64,000 nucleotides of DNA, from assembly GCF_000208745.1 (NCBI RefSeq), contig NC_030859.1, positions 4,330,593 through 4,394,592 on the forward strand, given 5' to 3'. Below the pieces are notes generated by a model. It saw only the letters and a program-made list of their open reading frames with translations. It made no database searches and was not told the DNA's origin. Made by a program: the position numbers and the translations under genes. The DNA comes from Theobroma cacao (lineage: Eukaryota; Streptophyta; Magnoliopsida; Malvales; Malvaceae). Positions 10,091-22,200 of the stretch are shown piece after piece. How positions within the stretch are numbered: the stretch's first letter is position 1; the number at the start of each line of letters is the position of its first letter.

Positions 10091-12803
10091 TAATTATTTT
10101 CTTTTCTAATTACTTGCTCTAAAAGATTTTGTTTTCTTTTTTGAGTGTAAAAGTCTTTAAATTATAAAGTTGTCATATTTTAGAAGCAAATTCTTTTTTT
10201 TTTTTGGTAAAGATTATAGTTCAAAGGTCTTATAAAGGAGAAAAAGACTTTGATTTTTTTATTTTTTATTAAATCCAAAGTGTCAGCCACAGAAAGAATA
10301 GAAATCTAAGATTTTCCTGCTATTTTAATTATTTTTAATAATTAATTATCATTAATTACATTTCAATATAAAATTATTGAAGATTATAATTAATCTTATA
10401 ATTTCATGGATTTTGCATGAAAATGTTATTTTATTCTTATTTTCATTTAAGCATTTAGTAAAAGTTAGAAGAGAGTGTAAAAAACTTTTTGTTCATATAT
10501 TTCTTTTTGGTACATCATTTTGGTAAATAAATTGCTTAATATTTTGCGTTCGGACAAGATGCGTCGTACTCGTAAAGGTCGTGCATTCAAGATTAACGCA
10601 AACAAGGGCCACTTCATTGATAATATTCTAATTCAATACTACTTAAATCGAGATAAACATACCAATTAAATCAACCCGATTTAATCACATATGTATATAT
10701 ATATTGATAATATAATCAAATAGTAAAATGGAAATCTCAAACAATTTTCCCCTAAATACATGCATTTAAGTTCTAAATATTAGCATTTGATAGTTTTTTT
10801 TATTAAGATATTCTATTTAATAATTTATTAACAAGAGTATAAAGAATGTTGAAAGAAAAAATCATTAAAAAATTGAATTTAACTTTCAATTGATTACTGC
10901 TAAAATTAAATAATAAAGTTGACACTCTTACAAAATTATAATCATTAGCATATAAGAAAGAAAGATTAGTAAAATATTAAAGGTAGCAGTCAAATGATGA
11001 AGTGAAAGGGGACCATGACCAAGTATTAAACCTGAAATTAGTAACAAAATTCCATCATTTCTCAATAAAATGAGAATCTTAAGTATCTTATAGCCATTAA
11101 GCCTCAAGTTGATAAAGAAACAGAGCCTTGGGCTGCGTTTGTCTATGGAAATGACGGCTTTAGATTCAAAATAGTTGTAAGGGAAGTGCTGATTCTTCCC
11201 TTAGAAGTGGATTAAGAACAAATACCAGATGTTAAATCAGCCTTTCATCTATGTCCCAGCCACCAACCTTAAACTTGTATTAGTCTTAAGTCAAAAGATA
11301 CTTAGTTATATCAAGTCTTCCCTTGAACAAGACTTTTGTAGACCAATGGCAAGACATGTCCATTTTGCTTGCTTCTTATTTGTAGACGTCTCCAATCTTC
11401 TTACATGTCTGCAGCATTTTCTTAAAACTAATTGAAAGATTTTCTCAGATTTTCATTTCATGATGAAGTGCTGAACGCAGCCTGAGATAATCCAATGCTT
11501 ACTGTAGTAAAATGATAACGATCCCTTTGATTTCAACATAGCACAAAGGTCAGGTCAACAAAATTTGCATATGGAGCTGGAATTGGTCCCAGAATTCCAT
11601 CCTTGCTGGATGATTCAGGAGACAAAATCTTGTACTACCAAGATAAGGACTCAAATTGAACAAGTGATTTGAATTCAAAGTGGTTTTAAGGTCTTGGCCT
11701 GGGGTTTCTGTGCAATTGTCATTTCAACATTTTTAAGTAGAGAAGCACAGAAATAATATATGCAGAGAAGATAGATGGTAATGACAATTGCTGATGTCCC
11801 AATGAAGCATTACATTGAAGTCTTTGGAATCTCCACCTTCTATTGGTCGTAGCCAATAAAATAAAGCAAAAAGAAATAAGGAATAGAGCAGTTAACCGTC
11901 TGGCCAATCAATCAAAGCAGCTCAACTAATTGTGCAGACAGTTGGGAAGTGAAAAAACCAACTTTAATGACTACAAAAAGCTATCTACCTTCCAATTCCA
12001 TTTCATTCTTTTTTCATGTTCTTGCTGGTGACTAGACAGTTGAGAAACTAATTCAGATGTCTTTGTTTAAACTTCTACGAAAGAATTTTTCCGATTTAGG
12101 TTCTTGACCCTTACAGTGTAAAAGACTGGTTGCTCTCACATCACATGTGTAAGGCATAAATGGTGGGGAACCAGACAACAGCATTTTCACCAAAAGTCAC
12201 GTCTGAAAGTATTTTTGCAAACTGGGGTAATGGAAAACTCTCGAGTAGACTAATGACAACATTGGCATTGTCATATTCCATTAATTCCTAGGGTCTACAG
12301 TTGAATATCTACATCCATCCACTAACTTCAGCACAGAGTGAGTCTTGAGTATAACATATCACTGCAGAAAACTTATGTTGAGAAGATCCTAACTACAAAG
12401 AGTTTTGGATCAAAGATTCAAAAACAATAGCAATACATGCACTCCAAAAAACTGTCTGAAGCAGTCAATACACTAGTACCATTTTCAGTAACAGACAGCA
12501 CTAACTGAAGCAGAAAATCTTGTTTGCATAACAATTATTAAGAATGAACCTAGTTTCACAAAATCCTATACCAAAATCTCTCCCACAAAATGAACTTAAG
12601 TCTAAAAAAACTGCTCTCTGTATAGATTCACAAAAGGTACAAATATGTACAGGTACCTCAAGTTGTTGAGAAGAATCATGAATTTGTAAAGCTAAAAGAA
12701 CAAAAAAAATAACTCTACTAACTCTCATTACTGATCAAACTGACAACCCCAAAGAATTTGCTCATAAGAAAAAAAAAACAAAAGCCGCAATCAATTTGTA
12801 TAA
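10091..12803. other. intergenic; no confident gene
   Basis: Spacer of 2.7 kb. Two items stand out. A short frame from ATG 10559 (36 codons) has CGT-rich codons unlike its surroundings. A 62-codon minus-strand frame at 11719-11907 begins with a signal-peptide-like stretch. Sequence just below 12804 is expected to include the 3' untranslated region of the kinase-like gene. The rest shows nothing recognisable. Confidence 0.5.
11719..11907 (-). CDS. small ORF with signal-peptide-like start, doubtful
   Basis: A 62-residue frame begins MARRLTALFLISFCFILLAT: two arginines, then a hydrophobic core of about 15 residues and a small-residue end. This is what a secretory signal peptide looks like. The downstream part (RRWRFQRLQCNASLGHQQLS) has one cysteine and matches no peptide-hormone family I know, and it ends in another hydrophobic run. 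It could be a small secreted peptide, an exon of an unrecognised gene, a decayed gene, or chance. No neighbouring exons could be joined. Confidence 0.15.
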   Translation of the reverse strand: MARRLTALFLISFCFILLATTNRRWRFQRLQCNASLGHQQLSLPSIFSAYIISVLLYLKMLK

Positions 12804-14063
12804 TTACCTTGGAGCCATTGAGACTGAGATATCAGTAGGCAAAACAATCTTGTCAGCCCAGTTCTTAGACTCCAAATACGACTTTGAAACCTGCCCTGCA
12901 ACCTTATTCATATCAGGCCTTTTTCCTGGATCTTCCTCCACACATTCCAATGCCACCAAAACCATCTTCTCTGCCACATCCACTGGAAAGGAGTCCTTAA
13001 ACCTCCTATCCACCCACCTCCTCACCCCTGCACTGCCTCCGGCCGCCGCCTCCCTAGCAGTATCTATAACACTCACTCTCTTATACCCTCCATTTTCTTC
13101 ATCAACCGAATACTTTAAGGCTTCCTGTCCACTCAAAAGCTCCAAAACCACGACCCCAAATGCATAAACGTCACATTTCTGTGTCACCAAACCACTAAAC
13201 TGAAGCTCAGGTGCCATGTACCCTCTTGTTCCTTCAATCTTCATAACTTTACTGTTTGATCTCTTAAGACTTTTTGACCCCTCCTCTTTTGCCACTTCCC
13301 CACATAGCTCAGCAGTGCCAAAATGACAAATTTTGGCTCTTAAAGAATCTTCAGCTACTAAAATACTTGAGATCTTTATATGGTTATGAGTGAAGCTAGT
13401 TTCAAGACCTGAACAATGGTGAATATAATCCAAGCCATGAGCAATACCATCAGCAATTTGCATACGAGAAATCCAAGTAGAAAGTATAGTAAAACTTGGG
13501 TTCTTGGGGTTTCTTAAACAATCTCTAAGGTTAGCTCCTTGTACATATTCATAAACAAGATAAATATAATTCCCTGACAGAGAAACACCCAAAAGCTTGA
13601 TTAAACTACTATGATGACTCCTACAAATGAGTGATAACTTGTGAACCAAGTCATCTAACTCAATCGCACGTCTCAATTTTCTTTGGAAAATGACAACTCG
13701 TTTGCCTTGAAGGTTGCAGAGCCATGACGATGATGAAGAGGAAGAAGAAAAACGTTTAGCAAGGAAGTTGTCTGTGGCCGAGCAAATGTCTGAGAAGTTA
13801 TAGATGTGGGGGTTTTCAGGGAGAGAGGCTTTGAAAGTTGAGAGAGTTCTGGAGATTTGGCTTGAGGTCGAGTAGCTGGAAGAGTTGTCTAAGAAGTAGC
13901 TTGAAGAAAGAACCAAATTGTTGGCTGCGGAAGTGCTGCTGGATGGGTCTGATAAAGAAGAGACGGATTTTGAGGTTTTGGGTGTTTGAGATGAGGATGA
14001 AAAAGATGGTCTTTTGGAAGATCTCGGTTGGATTACCTCTATGCTTTTCTTTGATCCACACAT
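12804..14063 (-). CDS. Receptor-like cytoplasmic pseudokinase (LYK3-like annotation class)
   Basis: Uninterrupted 419-residue kinase-like protein with no signal peptide or membrane segment. The N-terminus is [10 protein letters not shown], then a long Ser-rich stretch (20-115). The kinase fold is visible from about residue 90: [10 protein letters not shown] (170-179), [10 protein letters not shown] (278-287), [18 protein letters not shown] (298-315) and the KRPDM region (381-385). Catalytic features are missing: the glycine loop is replaced by serines, the HRDLK motif reads HNHIK (226-230) with Asp changed to His, the catalytic-loop Asn is Ser233, and DFG reads HFG (247-249). It is therefore predicted to be catalytically dead while keeping the APE and scaffold motifs. 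Close relatives are often labelled LysM-receptor-kinase-3-like, but there is no LysM domain. A signalling-scaffold role is inferred. The frame is intact, so it is unlikely to be a decaying pseudogene. Confidence 0.85.
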   Translation of the reverse strand: MCGSKKSIEVIQPRSSKRPSFSSSSQTPKTSKSVSSLSDPSSSTSAANNLVLSSSYFLDNSSSYSTSSQISRTLSTFKASLPENPHIYNFSDICSATDNFLAKRFSSSSSSSSWLCNLQGKRVVIFQRKLRRAIELDDLVHKLSLICRSHHSSLIKLLGVSLSGNYIYLVYEYVQGANLRDCLRNPKNPSFTILSTWISRMQIADGIAHGLDYIHHCSGLETSFTHNHIKISSILVAEDSLRAKICHFGTAELCGEVAKEEGSKSLKRSNSKVMKIEGTRGYMAPELQFSGLVTQKCDVYAFGVVVLELLSGQEALKYSVDEENGGYKRVSVIDTAREAAAGGSAGVRRWVDRRFKDSFPVDVAEKMVLVALECVEEDPGKRPDMNKVAGQVSKSYLESKNWADKIVLPTDISVSMAPR

Positions 14064-14355
14064 TAGGAAGAGAGAAAGAAAGGGAAAACAACGAAAAATT
14101 CTCTTGTTTTCTAGGGAAATTTTGTTTCTTTACAAGGATTCTTTGGTGGGGATTGGCGGTTGAGGTGGCGGTGGTTGGGGGCGTGGTCTGGAGACAGAAA
14201 GGGGAAATTTTTAATGGGACATAAGAGGAAATGAAAAGACTTTCTGTTTCAGTTTTTGATTCGGAACTCTTTGTTGGTTTGCAGTGTTGTCTCTGTCGAT
14301 GAGCCGCAGACATTGGTTTCTCTCTTCCTGAAATTAATACAGTCTTTTCAACAGA

Positions 14356-14361
14356 CACGTG
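14356..14361. promoter_or_regulatory. G-box upstream of the pseudokinase gene
   Basis: CACGTG in the context ACACGTGTGG, about 295 bp upstream of the pseudokinase start codon. Possible bZIP/bHLH site by sequence and position only. Confidence 0.35.
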
Positions 14362-14399
14362 TGGGTTACGCTGCAGAACCATCAAAAGCTCCAATTCTT

Positions 14400-16244
14400 T
14401 CTCCCATTCTTAGCTTCATCAAAATTTTTTTTTATCTTTTTTAAGTTTCATTTTATTGTTAATTTCATAACTTATTTTTCATTTGCTTTCCATGAAAAAT
14501 CGTTTTGTCAACACTTTGAAGCTGAATTAGCGTGAAAGATTCAAGTGCTCAATCTGTTGTCATCCATTGCTGCTATCCCACGCCGCCACCAAAAAAATAA
14601 ACTTTAATTTATAAATAATATATTCTTCTTGAAGCTGCTTTATTTGAATATCATTTTATCTCCCGGAAAACTAGACATGTCATTGTTTTAATTCTTTTAA
14701 TAATCAATTTCTTATGGATATTCAACTCATTATTATTCCATGTGAAAGCAAGCAGGATACCTTTCTGATTTCAGGATCCAATCCCCTTTGCTCTTTGCTT
14801 ATGGAACTGCCTTCATCCATGGTGGAGTTTTATATGGTCAAGTCTTTGAAGATGAAATTGAATTACTCATGCATATAAAAGTTTTTTATTCCTAATTTAA
14901 TTACATCATTAATTATTTAAGTGAGATGTGTTGAGCTATAATATATTAATTTTAGAGCTTAAAAATATTGACATTAATTTGATTTTTGTTAAATCAAATA
15001 AAATCTACTTACTACGTTATATCTTTTATTTTTCGAAACGTAATATTATAACTGAAATTTTGTATTATATTAATATTAACGTGTATTAAAACTCATAATA
15101 TAATACAATAGTTAAGAAAAAAAGTAGCAAAGTAGTTTTTTTACAAACTCTTGATGATAAAAGATGTTTGAATTTGAATGATGGAACATTTATCTGGCTG
15201 TTTGTGACTTTTTGTACCCTCTATTCACAGTTGCATATTGATACCATCCTTGGTAGCTTAGTTAGCCTGCCTACAAATGCTATATACCTGGTTCTACACA
15301 ATTAAAATTCAGACTTAACTAGGATATAAGTTGCCAATAAGTTGGCTAATTCCCACTAGGCAAGATCCAATGGCTGCTGCTATTGTTAATTTGTTATTAA
15401 ATTTCCTCATTACAGCTACCTGCTTCTATAGTCATAGCAATTGTGTCCATTCTCAGCTCTAGAGTCACGTTTGTGGGGCTTTCTAGAGCCAATCTGCTCT
15501 TTTTTCTCTGGCAATCTTTGCCAATTGCATAGCACCGGTAACCCAGAATATTGTTTACAAGTATCCCTATGCTCATGAAAGATGTAAACAGCATGAAAAC
15601 CAAGTTGCTGAAGAGAACAAATATACCACGACAAGGAACATGGTTACCTGCAAAATGTAGAGTTTCAGCTTTCAACTAAATGCTGAATTGCTTACCACTA
15701 GGAAGGACAAGTTCAAATAGTAAAGAATACACAACTCTTGACATTGCGCCATGTTGGAAATCCCATCTCAATCCCATACAAGTTATGAGGAAAGTTATTC
15801 CAGTTCAATGGTGTGTAGAATCTGCTTTTATGCTGGGGGAGATAAGTCAGGATTGACTGCCTAAACAAAAATGCTTGATGTTTTATTAACATGCAATCAA
15901 TGTGATTCCCCAACCAATACATTTTGAATATGAACTCTTTCCTAAACATGGGAATAGGCCTGCAAATGGATTTTCAAATAAACCTAACCGAGGAAATTCA
16001 CACCCTCATGTACAAATGAATATGGGAGATAGGTTGTATAACCTAAGCAAACAAAGTTACACTGATCAACTCCTAGATATACAAAATAAGCCGTGGCACT
16101 ATTTAGTGACAGATTGAGATCATCACTCTCATGATTTTCCTGTTGCTGAAGGTTCGATGGTGCCATGAGCCTTCAGAGCTGAAGCATTCCACTTCTCCAG
16201 AAGGAATTAGAATGCCAAACAAATGCCAGGTTGGAAACTGATGT
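14400..16244. other. intergenic; includes 3' UTR of ABCG gene
   Basis: Spacer between the pseudokinase promoter and the stop codon of the ABCG transporter gene. 14600-15170 is very AT-rich. 15400-16244 has more balanced composition and probably includes 3' untranslated sequence of the ABCG gene. The short minus-strand frames at 15397-15675 have no recognisable domain. Confidence 0.5.
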
Positions 16245-19200
16245 TCACTTCTTCTGAAAAGTAATCATACCAACAAATGCAAATAAACGGCTGACTACAC
16301 CAGTAAGAATGAGGATGAATATACAAAGAGTCCATTCATGTAGACTATAACCACTTTTCAGAAGCGCACCACAACGAGTAATTAACCACACTCCATAGTA
16401 CCTGCAATGTAAACATGACTCTTTTGGTAAATGAGATTTTCATTCAAAAGAAAACCAACAAATCACAAGGAAACATTAAGGAAAAAAAAAAAGGGAAACT
16501 AGCAGGAGGGGGAAAGTACTATGGTGGTGCTCTATTCAAAAGATGATTAACAATGTGCATCAGAAAAACCATAGTTTTCTAAGTTTCCATGATTACTTCC
16601 AAAAATTGCTGATGCCAAACCTATGCTCAAAGGAAAAATTGGTAAAAAATAATAAATAAATAAAAAAGCCATGCTAAGGGGTTTCTTTGTTACATCCAAA
16701 CTACGGATTCTGAATGAGCCTCTGCCTGATCTGGGAAATGACAAATTATTTCAGATGTACACTAATACATACTAAAAGGTTCTTTCTAACCAGAATTTGG
16801 TGGCTGCAAAGGGATCAAAGGATACTAAATGATTTGATGCGAGGATATTGCACATTAGGTTTTTGTGGTCAGAAATCTAGTTAATTGCATCTCCCAAAAG
16901 TACTACAGTGGTGCTCTATTCAAAAGAACCTCTCTCAGAAACTTGGGAGACAACAGTGAATCAAGGCTTCGCAGCTTTGTCCACAACCTACGCAACTATT
17001 ATTTTCTCCTCCTGAAAACTGCCAAAGTTTTGCCCCACAAAAACATTCCAGCTTGAGCGTTTTGCCCTATAAAACTCTTCCACCTTCAGCATTTTGGCCC
17101 AAAAACAGCTTACTAAAGCTAAGCCATCACAAAAATTCTGGGTCTCATATTTGACTGCTTGAAGTCTGGAGCCACCAATGACATAATTTTAAAGTGTATG
17201 GCACTAATTGTTAAATATTTCTATGGCCCAGACTAGTAATAAAAGAATAACCACAAACAGTTTCAAATATTATTACAGATTAAAGAAAAGCCTTTCTTTC
17301 AGCATCTTCGCAGGCATTGTGGTTCTTAGATATAGAAACATTGCAAAGCCCACTGCAGTGGTCTTAATTATTTGGATTCAGATTTCATTGCCCTTCCTAC
17401 ATACAAATTTTTTAGATAAATTTATCTAGAGTTTCATAGATATGATCAAATAATATACTCTGTTCAATTCAGTCTGAAAGATCTGATCCATAGATATCCC
17501 AAAATCATTTCTGCCGAGGAGAACCTTCTAAATGAAGTGAAACCTTCCTTGTCCTAGAGTGAGTAGGCAAAACTTTTCAGTCAGCCTCTGGCATAGACAA
17601 GTTATAAGACCTAAAGGAACAAACCTAATAGAAGAAGCAATAGCTTTTCTGTTTTGCACTGTAGCTTAATCCATTGCTATACTTAAGCTAACCAGTCCAA
17701 GTTGCAGTTCAGGTTGACTTGGCTAATTCTGCTGTAATTTAATATGACTAGGACATTGAGAACACAATATGTTTAGATTAGGTTAAGTAGCTGTGAAGGT
17801 TCCTAAAGTTTCTTGATCTGTGTTGAAGATGGGAGTCTGCAATGAGGAAATTCTTGGTGCTAAAATGTTTGAAGCTATTGGAGAAGAAGAACACATGATC
17901 TTATCTGTTTTTAACTTTTATCTTTATAGTATTTTATATTTTATTTTCTTGTATCAGAATAGCCTGTGAGCTATCAGGAATTAGCTGTGGAGGGCATGTG
18001 GCATTTCTTGATTGTAAGCCACTGTCCACCTAGCCGACAAGGAGCAATATGGTACTGCTGTGCAGTTGACCTGTCCTATTTGTTTTTATTTCCTCCAAAG
18101 GGTGGTTATATACCACACCATTTTCACAAAATGAAGATATTCCAGCTACTGTCTTCTTCATTGAGTATTTGATATTTTTACTCTGTTTTTATGTCTACTC
18201 TGTGACTAATTTTCTTTATGAAATTCTTCAATCTGGAAGCTTCTCTTTGCCTATATTAATCCAATTAGATATTTTTAGATTATCATGACAATGAGATGGT
18301 GAATCTAAGGAGCAACGTATACATATTTATCTTTGATATCTTGAATAGATAAAGGGGTGATTTGCCATACCTTTCAGCATTTGCTATCACAAAAGCTTCC
18401 AAAGCCCACTTCGGGTAGCACAAATTAGATATCTTTTTCAGAACTTCACCATCTTGTTTCTGAGTGGCGACAAGTGTCAAAACAACTGGAAGAAGAACCG
18501 ACCACTACAAGAAACAGTAACGTCAACGAAAGGGAAAGGATATATAAAATTTGAAATTGGTTAAATGACATGTCTATTCCACTCTCAGTACGTGCTAATC
18601 TTACTCACCAGCTGGGCTGGACCAGGTTGAAAGAAGATGGCCAATGCATAGGCTATACCAGTCACACAGTACACCAGGCACAGCAAGACAATATAATTTT
18701 CAGCAAACGAAGATCTTGGATTTGTGAAGAAAAAGAACATAGAGAGATAAACCACAGGCTTGATCACAGTATTAAAGTGGTCAATGGTGTCTTTGGCCAA
18801 AAAGTAAGCCAAGCTGCTCATGCCAGATGCACTCTCTCTCCAATATTGTAATTTATCCAGTGAAAATGATCTCAAAGCTGCTATTTTGCATAGAAGAGCT
18901 GAAAACATCAAGAACCATGGTGAGAAAGTTATTGATACGGCAATTAGTTTACCATATGAATTCCACATCTTAACATTATTATTAATTGTTGCAAATGTAT
19001 TTTAGCCTTGTGTGTGTGCAATTTATGCTTCATTTTCAATTGAATATATGTTTTCTAAAAAAGAAAAAGACTTTGCTGGAGGCAATAGTAAAATGAAGTT
19101 CCTCCAGTACTTCTGCAACTTTCATGGAACAAATCAAAAGAGCAAATTCGAAGAAATCCTTCTAGCATAAGTAACAGTTGTCCAACTTACAGACTGCAAT

Positions 19201-22200
19201 TATGGTATAAGTATAACCAACTGCCCCGAAGTTTTCGTCACTTGTTTTAGCTAATGTTCCTAAGCAGGCTCCAGCAAGCAGTAAGATCAGATAATCTGTC
19301 GCTTGTATCTTAGCTTCCCTCATACGCTGCTTCCCAACCCTGAAATATTTATGGGAATTAAGCTGAAGATTTCTCAAGTTAAAAAAAATAACATGAAGAA
19401 ATTGAACCGTATTGGCCACTGGATAGTTAACTCAAAAGATCATAGAACATTTAGCCCTGGGGCAAATTTATCAAGTAAAAGCCATTAAAGACTCAGATTA
19501 ATAGTTATAGGAAAGAAGGTTATGAATTTTTAATTCACAATTTGACATAAATTGTCTTTGAGATTTTAAAACCCAAAGCCCATCACCTATTCAAACCAAT
19601 TATATGCAGAATCAGTGGGATCTCAACAAACTCAAACAGACAAAAGCAGAGCTTTTGAGTGAAGCAAGCCTAAAACTTTAATGTGGTGCTTTTAATATCT
19701 GTTTTGGCCCCGAAAAAACTTATAATCAACAAATCAGACAAAAGCTATGGAATATGTATTGTATAAATGAGGTTTTCATCATTGAACATTTTACCAAATT
19801 AATCATTATATAAAGTTGGAAGCTACATGCAATCTCGGCAAAAGTTAGATAGTCCTTACCTCCCAAGAAAATATCTGTATTGCCAGAGTACACCTGGAGT
19901 TCTCCGGCATGATAAGTCCTTAAACTTTAAGAAATTGTGATGTATGCTATCCCGCTGCAACTCCACATTACTCCTCACATCTTGCCATAACTCTCCAGCA
20001 AAAGATTTTTCCTCCATTCCAGCATGAACAGGATTTGTCCCATTTGCTGGACCTGCACCTGCTGAGGGCATAGCAAGCTGAGCAAAACTTTGCTGCAGAT
20101 CAGGGGGCACTGGGTACCCATTGTGAAGCATCCACCTGACAGGAAACTCTTTGTAGTTGACACCTGAGGTTGCACTTGGTGTTACTATACCCTCTAAAAT
20201 GTCAATGAAGTGGTCTGGAGGGTTAACACGTTCTGGGACATGGATCCCAAGGCCCGCAAAGTATTCTTCTGCTTTCTTTGCTGAACCATGGTAGACAGTG
20301 AGGCCGCCTTTTGCCAAAAGTACTAGATCATCAAACATTTGGAACAAGGCATAGCTGAACCAGAAATTTCAGCAATTAATACACAAAAAAGACAGTAAAT
20401 TTACATGCCTTAGAATCTAAATGAATCTTAACCAAGTTTCTAACTCCACAGAATTAGTTAGTATGTTTATTATATGCAAGGATACAGCAGTCTACGACTG
20501 ACGCAAATTCATAATGACCAGATTGAAAAATATAGATTTCTGATAAAAAATTGTTACCTAGGTTGATGAAGCACCATGCAGATGTTTACTCCTTCAAGAG
20601 CTTCATGTCGAAGTGCTCTAAGAAGCAGCTGAGAGGATGCACTGTCCAAACCAGATGTGGGTTCATCCAAGATCAAAAGTGAAGGTTCCATGACCATTTC
20701 CAATCCAACATTTACTCGCTTCCTCTGGCCCCCTGAGATACCTCGCTTCTCTACAGTTCCCACCAAGGAATTACGCACCATCTGAAGCCCCAAAGACTCA
20801 ATAACTCTTTCAACAACAAGAACTGTATCTGGTTTTGATAAATGAGCAGGAAGCCTTTAACATGCAGGAGTTTATGACATAGGGAAAATACGAGTAGTCA
20901 ATACAAAAGAACTGATAGGAAAAGAACCCAGAAGATCAAGACATATAATTTAAGTATACACAAAAGAACATCAAGAGAAAGAGTATTTTCCAAACAAATG
21001 ACTTCAGAATAATCATCCATTACTCTAAGTGAACTTTGATGTTGCCATATATAAGAAACAGCTTCAGCCATAACATGACAGGGACAGAGACAGGTCAAAA
21101 ACTAAGGTTCTATTTTTGGGGAACAAAGGTGATGGGGGCTGGGAGGAGGGGAGGAGGAGGACCCAACCAATTCAAATGCAAGTGAAATAGAGTGCTAATT
21201 GATTCCTTGATATTATATACATCCATGACGAATTGATTCAAATAGAAATAACGACTAAAGGTTTTTTTATTATTTTTGAGAAGAACAAGCACAGAAACAG
21301 AATAGCTAAGCAAACCCACTCTTAAGTGATCTAGTATTCTAGAAGTCTTCCGTAAAAGGAATGTCCAAGTTATAGTATTTATACGTGACATACAGAAAGA
21401 AGGCAATAGTGTGGTTTTAGCATACTATGGCAGGGAGAAGGGAAATTTCCCTGCCACCACCACCTTCTTAGTCCTTGGTTAAAAGGTAAAGTGGGTGGTG
21501 TGTTAATAGAGCAACTGAGCAACTGGATTTTAGTTCAACATCTGAGCTTACCAACTTAGTAAACATGATTGCAAAAACAGCAACAAATTTAGTGATGAAA
21601 GTTTCATCTCTATCATTCACCGGGCACAATAAATTGATGAGTTTGATTGATAGATATGGATTTCATTCTGCCAGGAGGAAACAAGTGTAGGGAACAATCG
21701 TTCATGAGCCATAATTAATCAAAAAGCATATTTCTATAGCTAAAGGTTCCTGGAAAGTGAAATAAGAACAAAATAATATTCCTAAAAATTTTGCATATCA
21801 TTAGAGAATGTTAAACATGCATCCATCACATAGCAGCACTAAAGACTATTTGGGACCTGTAAATGTTGCCTATAAGTTGTTGTCATTATATTAACAACAG
21901 CACATGTAGATCTTAGAAAGGCAATGCGCCAGACCCTAATTCATTTTAACTGCTCTAGCTACCTATTACAAGGTGCCATTTTTACATCCTACAATAGTTA
22001 TTAAAAAAAAAAGACATCATTACTTAGCTCCTGTCTGCTCTTGCCAAAGCAAGGAATTGGATGAGTTACTGAAATATGGTAGCATAGGACATCACATGCT
22101 AGGTAATAGTCAGTTTTTGACAAGTATTTTCCATTAGTTCAAAGGGTGAAGTGATTACAACCCCTTGACAATATCAACCCACCTATGGCAATCCACCACA

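Noticed and set aside
12796..13167. 123-codon plus-strand frame
   Set aside because: Lies antisense over the C-terminal half of the pseudokinase gene and has no domain; a shadow of a real coding region.
13816..14394. 192-codon minus-strand frame
   Set aside because: Overlaps the pseudokinase start in another frame; low-complexity, no recognisable domain.
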